DNA of 64,000 nt, taken from contig JALNWQ010000005.1 of NCBI GenBank assembly GCA_023230855.1, positions 227,839-291,838 of the forward strand. The letters run 5' to 3'. The stretch is from Solirubrobacteraceae bacterium. Its GTDB lineage: Bacteria > Actinomycetota > Thermoleophilia > Solirubrobacterales > Solirubrobacteraceae. How positions within the stretch are numbered: the stretch's first letter is position 1; each line of letters opens with the position of its first letter. Shown here piece by piece: positions 47,101 through 55,600 of this stretch. Under the pieces are notes generated by a model. It was not told where the DNA came from. It was given only the letters and a program-made list of their open reading frames with translations, and searched no databases. The translations under genes and the position numbers were made by a program.

Positions 47101-47633
47101 CCGCGTTGCGGGTCCGTGCCGCGTCGACGCCGCTCGGCGGCCTCGGTCCGGCGGTGCTCGCGCTCGACGACGAACACGAGCAGGGCCATGCCGACGACGA
47201 TCGCGACGTCGGCGATGTTGAACGCCGGCCAGTTCGGGGGTTGGAGGAAGTCGATGACCGCGCCCTCGGTGATCCGGTCCAGCACGTTGCCGAGCGCGCC
47301 GCCGGCCAGCATGCCCGCCGCGAGCCACGCCATCGGCAGGCCGCGGTTGCGCAGGAACCACACGGTGAGCGCGATGAGCGCCGCCCCGACGAGGATCCCG
47401 ACGATCCACGGCTTGCCGGCGAAGCTCGAGAACGCGACGCCGTCGTTGCGGACGTGCACGAGGTCCAGCAGCGGGAGGAACGTCTCGCGCTGGCCGCGCT
47501 CCAACGACGCGACGATCAGCCGCTTCGTCAGCTGGTCGAGGACGAGGACCGCGACGGCGACCGCGACGACCCGGCGCGTCGCGAGGTCCCCTGCCCGCGG
47601 TCTACCCGCGGACAAGGTCCACCACCAGCCCAC
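47097..47633 (-). CDS. lspA: Lipoprotein signal peptidase II
   Basis: LspA cleaves prolipoprotein signal peptides before the lipidated cysteine in the membrane. The 178 residues contain four membrane helices, VRNDGVAFSSF (61-71), and the catalytic aspartates Asp119 in GNVLDR and Asp142 in FNIADV. A positively charged tail follows. The listed GTG 47633 overlaps the end of yggT by 32 bases, and the Shine-Dalgarno is weak; a slightly shorter start at TTG 47615 is possible. It is coupled to rluD by a 4-base overlap. Confidence 0.93.
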   Translation of the reverse strand: MGWWWTLSAGRPRAGDLATRRVVAVAVAVLVLDQLTKRLIVASLERGQRETFLPLLDLVHVRNDGVAFSSFAGKPWIVGILVGAALIALTVWFLRNRGLPMAWLAAGMLAGGALGNVLDRITEGAVIDFLQPPNWPAFNIADVAIVVGMALLVFVVEREHRRTEAAERRRRGTDPQRG

Positions 47634-47919
47634 CGCCGATCTGCAACAGCAGGATCGCGACGATCGGCGACAGGTCCAGCGGTCCGAGGGGCGGGATGAC
47701 GCGACGGAAGATCAGGAGGAACGGCTCCACGGCCTCGCGGAGGAACCGGACGATCGCGTCGACCACGCGGTTGTCGGGCAGGCGCATCCCCGCGCTCAGC
47801 AGCAGCGACACGAGGATGTGGCCGATGATGAGGATGACGTAGACCGTCACCAACGTCTGGAGGAAGTCGGCGATCTCGCCGCGCGCGGTCGCCAGGGGCA
47901 TGATGGTCATGGTGCTCAC
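47602..47919 (-). CDS. YggT (YlmG) family membrane protein
   Basis: The 105-residue protein has two hydrophobic segments. The first is 'FLQTLVTVYVILIIGHILVS', the second 'LDLSPIVAILLLQIGGGLVV'. Between them is the family hallmark 'FLREAVEPFLLIFRRVIPP'. YggT/YlmG proteins sit beside sepF and yggS in many genomes and are linked to division, nucleoid or envelope organisation, without a defined biochemical role. GTG 47919 overlaps the proC stop as GTGA. Confidence 0.9.
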   Translation of the reverse strand: MSTMTIMPLATARGEIADFLQTLVTVYVILIIGHILVSLLLSAGMRLPDNRVVDAIVRFLREAVEPFLLIFRRVIPPLGPLDLSPIVAILLLQIGGGLVVDLVRG

Positions 47920-48680
47920 GATGCGTCCGCCGCTGCGTCGAAGGCCGCCTGGATCGCCTCGCGGACCCCGTGACGGTCGAGCTCCCGCAGGCCACGCGCG
48001 GTCGACCCGCCGGGCGACGTGACCGCGCGACGCACGGCGAGCGTGTCGTGGCCTCCGTCCCGCAGCAGCGCCGCCGCGCCCTCGAGGCCGGCGGCGGCCA
48101 TGCGGCCCGCCTCGTCGGGGCCGATGCCGTGGCGGACCGCGGCGTCGACGGTGGCCTCGGCGACGAGGGCCACGTAGGCCGGCAGGACGCCGAACAGCGC
48201 GGTCGCGGCGGCGAGCTGCGACTCGGGCAGCTCCACGACCGTGGCGCAGCGACGCAGGAGCGCGAGGATCCCGTCCCGCACGTCGGCCTCGTCCGCGCGC
48301 GGGCCGTCGGGCTCGGTCGCGACGGCGATGACGCCCTTGCCGATCCCGGCCGGCGTGTTGGGCATGATCCGGACGACCGGGACGCCCGGGTACGCGTCGC
48401 GGAGCCGCGCGGTCGACACCCCGGCGAGCATCGACAGGACCGCCCGGGCGGACGGCGCGACGTCGCGGGCGGCCGCCTCGAGCTGGCCCGGCTTGTGCCC
48501 CAGGACGACGACGTCGGTGCGCTCGGCGAGCGTGCGGCCGTCGGCCACCGCCTCGCCCCCCGTCAGGGTGGCGAGGGCGTCCGCCCGGGCCGCGACCGGG
48601 TCGGTGCACAGCACCGGATCCCCGATCCCTCTGGCGAGGGCCGTGGCCATGTTGCCCGATCCGAGGAATCCCAGACGCAT
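47916..48680 (-). CDS. proC: Pyrroline-5-carboxylate reductase
   Basis: ProC catalyses the last step of proline synthesis, reducing pyrroline-5-carboxylate with NAD(P)H. The 254-residue protein starts MRLGFLGSGNMATALARG, the Rossmann nucleotide loop. It contains RIMPNTPAGIGKG and the C-terminal signature 'AVTSPGGSTARGLREL'. Length is slightly short for the family but complete. ProC is often found between yggS and yggT, as here except for the two inserted surface genes. Confidence 0.95.
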   Translation of the reverse strand: MRLGFLGSGNMATALARGIGDPVLCTDPVAARADALATLTGGEAVADGRTLAERTDVVVLGHKPGQLEAAARDVAPSARAVLSMLAGVSTARLRDAYPGVPVVRIMPNTPAGIGKGVIAVATEPDGPRADEADVRDGILALLRRCATVVELPESQLAAATALFGVLPAYVALVAEATVDAAVRHGIGPDEAGRMAAAGLEGAAALLRDGGHDTLAVRRAVTSPGGSTARGLRELDRHGVREAIQAAFDAAADAS

Positions 48681-48720
48681 CAGCGGCGCTCTACGGTACC
48701 GGCCCCGGGGGCGGACCGGC

Positions 48721-49632
48721 TCACCGCCGGATCCTCACCGGCGCTCCGGCGGGCACGCGGTGGGCGATCCACGCGATCGCGCGGTTGTCCAGCCGGATGC
48801 AGCCGTGCGAGCGCGCGGACCCGAGCGGGTCGCGGAGGCTCGCCCCGCCGCGGCCGTGCAGCGCGACCCGGCCGGGTCCGCCGCCGTAGTCCTCGAGCAC
48901 GTCCGACAGCGCGGTGATCGACAGGACCCAGCTGCCGACGAACCCCGTCGCGCGGCGCTGGCGGTTGTGCTCCCACACGGCGAACAGGCCGGTCGGCGTC
49001 GGCGTCCGCGACGCGCCCACGACCGCCTTCCAGCGGCGGCGGGCCCGTCCCTCGCGGTAGGCGGTGACGGTCCGCGTCGACAGGTGGACGTCGATCCACC
49101 AGCGCGTGGTGGACAGCTCGACGTGGTCGCGCGGCACCCAGCCGGAGCTGCGGTTCGGTCGCTGCGGGAGCGCCACCCGCACCCAGTCGCGACCGCCGTG
49201 GCGCGCGGCCGCCAGGACGAGGAGGATCTGGTCGTGCCCGGCCCACGCGGTCGTCGCCGCGACCCGCGTCGCCCGGTCCGCGCGACGCAGGACCGGTCGG
49301 GCCCTGGTCGGCACGACGATCCGGGCGACGGTCGCGCCCCGCCGTCGCGACGGTGGGGCGATCACCTCGACGTCGTCGCCGTCCGGGGCGTCGGCGTCGG
49401 TCGCGGCGGGGGCGGTCGCGGCGGGGCCGGGCCCCGCCGGGGCCGTCGGTCCTCCGGGGGCGGCCGTGGCGGCTCCGGCGCCGGTGGCGCACGCGACGAC
49501 GAGCGCGAGCGCGACGGCGCCGCCCACCCCGGACCGGCGTCGCCGCCGGTCGGGGTGGGGCCGCCGCGCGGGGTCCCGCGGCCGTCGCCCCGGGCCCGCC
49601 GCGCGGTCGCGCTCGCGCCCGGGGTGGCTCAC
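48721..49632 (-). CDS. Membrane- or lipid-anchored L,D-transpeptidase (YkuD domain)
   Basis: This is a probable peptidoglycan L,D-transpeptidase that cross-links stem peptides or attaches proteins to the wall. The 303 residues start with an Arg-rich tail, then a hydrophobic segment (about 35-57) that includes VVAC at 45-48, which fits a lipobox. An Ala/Pro linker, an SH3-like strand region and the YkuD domain (about 177-303) follow. The catalytic motifs are ALHGRGG and SHGCIRL, with the nucleophile Cys near 278. GTG 49632 overlaps the stop of the DUF11 giant as GTGA, so the two are translationally coupled. This pairing suggests that the enzyme serves that surface protein. Whether it is a lipoprotein or has a simple transmembrane anchor cannot be decided here. 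Confidence 0.9.
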   Translation of the reverse strand: MSHPGRERDRAAGPGRRPRDPARRPHPDRRRRRSGVGGAVALALVVACATGAGAATAAPGGPTAPAGPGPAATAPAATDADAPDGDDVEVIAPPSRRRGATVARIVVPTRARPVLRRADRATRVAATTAWAGHDQILLVLAAARHGGRDWVRVALPQRPNRSSGWVPRDHVELSTTRWWIDVHLSTRTVTAYREGRARRRWKAVVGASRTPTPTGLFAVWEHNRQRRATGFVGSWVLSITALSDVLEDYGGGPGRVALHGRGGASLRDPLGSARSHGCIRLDNRAIAWIAHRVPAGAPVRIRR

Positions 49633-52600
49633 CCGGTCACGCCCGGGGCGCGGGTGGTCCGGGTCCCGCGGACGGTCACCGTGCGCCGAGCGGTCGCCCG
49701 TCGCGCGTTGGTGGCCTGCGCGGTGGCCCGGTTGACGACCTTGCGATCGCGCGCGACCCGCGACGCACGGACGGTGATCCGCAACGTCCGGGACCTGCCG
49801 GCGGCCAGCCGGTCGATCGTCCAGCACGCCTGACCCCGCCGCCACCGGGCGCCCTTGGCCGAGACGAAGCTCAGCCCGCGCGGCAGGCGGTCGCACACGC
49901 GGACGTTCGCGGCGGCGTGGCGACCACCGTTCGTCACCCGGATCGTGAACCGCAGGCGCTTGCCGCCCGACACGCGCGAGCGCGACGCGGTCTTGCGGAC
50001 CCGCAGGGTCGTGCGCCGCGCCGTGATCCGGGTCGGCACGCTCGCACGGGCGCCGGCGACGGCCGCGGGCGTGAGCGGCTGGCCGCCGGTCGTGGACGCG
50101 GCGTTGACGAGCGTGCCGATCGCGCGCGGCTCCAACGTCACGTCGACGACCGCCCGGGCGCCCGGCGCGAGCGTCCCCAGCTCGCAGCTGACGATGCCGT
50201 CGCGTCGCGTGCACCGGCCCTGGCTCGACTTCACGTCGTGGACGGCGACCTTGAGCGACGGCGTGTCGACCATCTTCACGCCGGTCGCCGTCGTCGTCCC
50301 GTGGTTCGTCACCGTGATCCGGTAGACGGAGCGGGCCCCGAACGTCCCGTCGCCGGAGACGAGCGCCTTGGTGGTGCGGACGTCGACGGCCGACTCCGCG
50401 CCCTGCACGACGGTGCTCGGCGTGCTGGACCGGTTGTCGTCCGGGCCGGGATCGGGCTGGTCGCCGGAGACCTCGGCGACGTTGACGATCCGCTGTCCGA
50501 CGAGCGACGCCGACGCCCGGCCGTGGACGAGCACCTGCGTCGATCCACCGGATGCGAGCGACCCGATCGCGCAGGTGACGGTGCGGCCGGCCACCGTGCA
50601 GTCGTCACGGCTCGTGGAGACGAGCGAGACGCCCTCCGGCAGCGTGTCGGTGACGGTCACCCCGGTCGCGTCGGACGGTCCGGCGTTGCGCACGACGAGC
50701 GTCCAGGTCGTGACGGCGTCGGAGTGCGCGGTCGCCGGCCCGCTCTTCTGGATCGACAGGTCGGCGGCCGGACCCACCTCGGTGGTGACCTCGTGGGTCG
50801 GCGGCGTCGGCACCTGCGGCGACGTCGCGGTGGCGCGGTTGACGAGCCGCTGACCGGCGAGGGCGACCGGCACGCGGACGCGGACGCTGAACGTCCGCTC
50901 CGCGCCGGGCGCGAGCGCGCCGGCGGCGCACTCCACGACGCCGGCGCCGGCGGCCCGGCACTCGGCGCTGCCGCCGTCGACGAGCGTCGTTCCGGCGGGC
51001 AGCTGGTCGGTCACGGTGACCGGGGTCGCGGTCGCGGGCCCGGCGTTCGTCACCCGCAGGCCGTAGGTCACGATGCTGCCGGCCGGCGCCCGCGCGGGCC
51101 CGGTCTTCTCCAGCCGCAGGTCGGCGTCGCCCAGCAGGTTCGTCGTCACGGGGTCGGACGGGATCTCCGGCAGGCCGTCGGCCGACAGGGTCGCCCGGTT
51201 CACCACCGGGTCGGGGCCGACCGGCAGCGGCAGGTCGGCGTCGACGCCGAACCGCAGCAGCAGGACGTGGTCGACGGTGAGCGTGGCGGCGCTCCAGCGC
51301 AGCTCGCGGATCGTCGCCAGGTCGTCGCGTGCGGTCGGGCATGGCGCGAACACGGCGGCCGGGCCGGTCGTGACGCTGCACGCCACGTCGACGCCGGTCG
51401 GCGGATCGGCGATCGCCCGCAGCGTCGTGCGGTCCGGCACCAGGTCACGGACCTGCACGTCGTCGGCGACGTCGTCGCCGGTGTTCTCCACCCGCAGCGT
51501 GTAGGCGATCCCGGGCCCGTCGACGGGCACATCACGCGTCGTCTCGACGTCGGTCGGCAGGGGATCGGGCACCACGGACGGGTCGCCGTGGTCGACGACC
51601 TTCCCGATGGTGAGCTCGGGCGCCGACCCGACGTGGTGGTCGACCGGCCCGATCGGCGTCTGGCCGGGGGTCTGGTCGGACGTCAGGTGGGCGACGTTCG
51701 TGATCGTCGTGCCGTCGCGCGTCGGCCGGACGACGGTCACGCCGAAGCCCACGTCGCGCGACTGGCCGACGTCGACCCGGGGGATCGTCCAGCGCAGCCC
51801 GGTGACGTCGGCCGGGTCGTCCGGCTCGGTCGCCCGGTACGTCGCGCCGACGAGGTACTCGACGGTCACGCCGGTGGGCAGGGCGGCCGCGGCGGTCCCG
51901 CCGCGGTACCGGGTGTGCGCCGGGATCGCGTCGGTCACGACGACGTTCGTCGCGTGCTCGTTGCCGGTGTTCTCGACGTGGATGCCGTAGTCGATGTCGT
52001 CGGTGGGCTGCACCGCCCCGTCGTGGGGCGGGGTGGCGGACTTGCGGGACGCGGTCGACCAGTCCGGGGCCGACCCGACGGTGACGGTCCCCTCGTCGTC
52101 GGTCGGCGTGGGCACCTCGTCGGAGCGGACGTCGGCGACGTTCGTCAGCCGGGTGCCGTTGGCCAGGCCGATCTCCACGGCGGCGGGGAGCGAGATCGTG
52201 ACCGTCCCGCCGGCGGGGATCGCGTCGATCGTCCACGCCAGCGTCGGACCGGCGCCGTCGGTCTCGGTGAACCAGCCGTTGGCGGGCGTGAACCCGGTCG
52301 CCGCGGCGATCGCGGATCCGGCGCCGTAGGTCAGGTGGTCCGGGAGCGTGTCGCGGACGACGACGTTGCGCGCCGGCACGGTCGCGGAGTTCGTCACCGA
52401 GATCGTGTAGTGCGCGAGCGTCCCGGCCTCCACCCGGTGCGGGGCGTCGGTCGTGCTGTCCGGGCTCTTGCTGATCGTCAGGTCGGGCTTGACGAGCGGG
52501 ATCTCCGCGTCGTCGTCGTCCCCGTAGGGGTCGTCGGCGTCGTTCGGCGATCCCCCGGTGTCGTCGCCGGTGACGGTGACGTCGTTCGTCTGGGTCCCGG

Positions 52601-55600
52601 CCGGCGCGGCCGACGTCGGCCGGGCGTCGAACGTCACGACGACGGTCTCGCCCGGGTCGAGGTCGGCGACGTCGGTCCACCGCAGGGCGTCGCGGGCGAC
52701 GCCGCCACCGGGGGAGATCGCCGGGGCGATCGCGGGCGCGCCGGCGGCCAGGTCACCCGTGCCGGTGACCGTCGTCGGCCCGGCGTACGTCCAGCCGGGC
52801 GGCAGCAGGTCGACGACGTCGACCCCCTCCGCGCGGGCGTGCGCGGCGACGTTCGTCACCGTGACGCGCCACCTGAACGGCTGGTTCACCTCGGAGGGAC
52901 CGGCGTCGACGGCCTCCTTCACCACCTGCAGGCGGGGCGTGTCGACCGTGATCGTGACCTCGTCCTCGGGCACGTCGTCGTAGGTCCGGTGGGGCTCGAC
53001 GTCACGCTCGTCCTTCGGACGGCCGAAGTACTCCGGCACGTCGGCGACGTTCGTGAACGTGTCGCCGTTGCGCAGGGCGCCCGATGCGGGCAGCGCCACG
53101 CGGTACGTCAGTGCGACGTCGGCCTCGGGCGCGAGCGGTCCCGGGACCTTCCAGGTGATCGTCCGCGAGTCGGCGTCGTAGGTGCCGGCGTGGCTGATCG
53201 ACGTCGGTGCGGTGAGGCCCGCGGGCAGGACGTCCGTGACGGTGATGTCGTGCGCGTCCCAACCGCCGTCCGCGAGGGCGCGGTCGTTGCGGACCGTGAG
53301 GGTGAACTCGAGCGGCCCGTCGCCCGGCTGGACGGTGAGGGCGTCGCTGTCGCCGGTCTGCCCGGCGACGCGCTTGTCGAGCGTCAGGCGCGGCTCGACG
53401 ACCCGTACGTCGGCGGTGTCGTCGTCGGACTCGTCCCACTCCGTCGGGTCGAGGTCACCGACGTCGTCGGGGTCGGCCGTCACCTCGTCGGTGATGTTGG
53501 AGCGGACGGTGGCGGTGTTCGTCAGCAGGGCGCCGGACGCGACCGGGGCGGCGTTCGCGTAGGCGGCGGCGACGCGCACGTCGTACTTCAGCGTGAGCGT
53601 GCGGTCCTTCGGGGCCGGGGCGACGTCGCCGATCCACCAGCCGATGCGGGTGGTCCCCGCGGGCGGGCCCGTCGCGGAGCCCAGGGACGTCGCGGCGACC
53701 GCGGCGCCGCACGGGTCGTCGTCGGCGTCGACACAGGTCGTGTCGGCGTCGCGGTAGCCGACGAGCTCCAGGCCGTTCGGCAGCAGGTCGTCGACGAGGA
53801 GGTCCTTGAAGTCCAGGCCGGCGGGCAGCGACACCCGCAACGTCGCGGTGGCCTGCTCGCCGATGGTGCGGGTGGTCGGCGCGATCGCCTTGTCGATCGA
53901 CGCGCCGCTCAACCGGATGATCTCGTCGTCGGACCGGTCGTAGCGCTCGCCGCTGACCGGCGGGGTCACGTGGGTCCGTCGGTCCGGGTGGCTCGCGTCG
54001 AGGCTCGTCTGGGTCACCCGGACGGTGTTCTCCAGGGTCGCGCCTCCGATCGCGGGATCGTCGACCGTCGCGTCGTAGGTCAGGGTCGTCCGCCCCGCGC
54101 CCGGGACGCCGCCCGGGGCCTTCGAGCCGAGGCTCCACGTGATCGTGCGCACCCCGGGCGTCGGGTCCCACACGCCGCCGTCCGGGATCGGCGTGACGGG
54201 CGTGATCCCGACGGGAACGGTGTCGACGACGGTCACGTCGTGGGCGGTCGACACCCGCGTACCCGTCTGGTTGTCGACGCTGATCGTGTAGGTGACGGTG
54301 TCGCCGGGCCGCACGCGGCTCGGGGCGTTCGAGCTCTTGCCCACGGCGAGGTTCGGCTCGACGACGCGGGTCGTCGTGGTCGAGGTCGACGGGTCGGTCG
54401 TGGCGCCGGTGAGCGCCGCCGCGTTCGTCAGCGATCCGTCCCGGGCGTTGCCGGCGACGTTCGTGACGATCGTGCTGAGGGTGATGACGACCTGGGCGTC
54501 CGCGGCCGGATCGGCCTCGTAGCCGTCCGGGAACGCGATCGCGACGGCTCCCCCGCCCCCGTCCACCGGGTCGGTGATCGTCCAGGTGGCGTCGCCGCCC
54601 GGCAGCGGGTTGGCGCCCGCCGTCAGGGCGTCGCCGGCGACGGTGGCGGTCGGTGCGGGCGTTCCGGGCGCGACGACGAGGCGCTGCGTCGGCGCGGCGA
54701 TCACGTCCGAGACGGTGGTGCCGTCGGGCACGGTCGCGCCCTTGGGGATCGTCGCGGTGATCGTGTAGTCGATCCGCTCGCCGACGGTGGCCTCGTTCGA
54801 CGCCGCGTTGTGGTCGTCGCCGACCTCCGTGGTCCGCGCCTTGGCGAACGTCAGCCCGGCGGTGGAGATCTCCTCGTCGTCCCGGGCGGGCGGCGCGTTC
54901 TCGCCCGCCTCGCGCGACGGATCGATGTTGTCCTCGGGGACGTACTCCGTCGGCGTCCCACCGGTGTTGTCCGGCGCCTCGTAGCGCACGACGCCGGCGT
55001 CGTTGGGGATCGTCGTCCCGGCCGCGATGCCGGTCGGCACGGTGAACGTGTAGGTCAGGTCCTGCGTCTCGCCCGGGTCCAGGTCGAGCCCGGACCACAC
55101 GATGCGCGGTCGGCCGTCGCCGTCGAGCGCGCACGCGCCGCCGTCGCTGACGGCCGTGATGTTCGCGCAGACGAGCGCCTGCCCCCCGACGGTGGCGGGC
55201 ATCCGGTCCCAGACGGTGATGCCCTCCGCCTCGCGGTTGCCGGTGTTTGCGATCTTGACGCTGTACTGCACCGTGTCGCCGGCCTTGAGCTCCGTGACGT
55301 CCGTCGGCGCCGTGATCGCCTTGTCGAGCGTCACCACCGGCGCCGCCCACTCGAAGTCGACGTCGGAGCGGGTCGGGAACGTCTGCGCCGCCGTGTTGCT
55401 CGTGCGGAGCTTGGCGAGGTTGGCGACGAGGTCGGTCGGGCGCCGCGACGGCGTCTGCGGGATCCGCGTGGCGACGATGACCTCGAAGGTCTTGGCGCCC
55501 GCCGTCGCGACCGGCGTGTCGTGGTCGCCGTCGCTGCCGAGCCGCCACTCGAGCACGCCGTTGGCGGCATCGGAGGCGTCGAACGTCTTGACGGCGATGT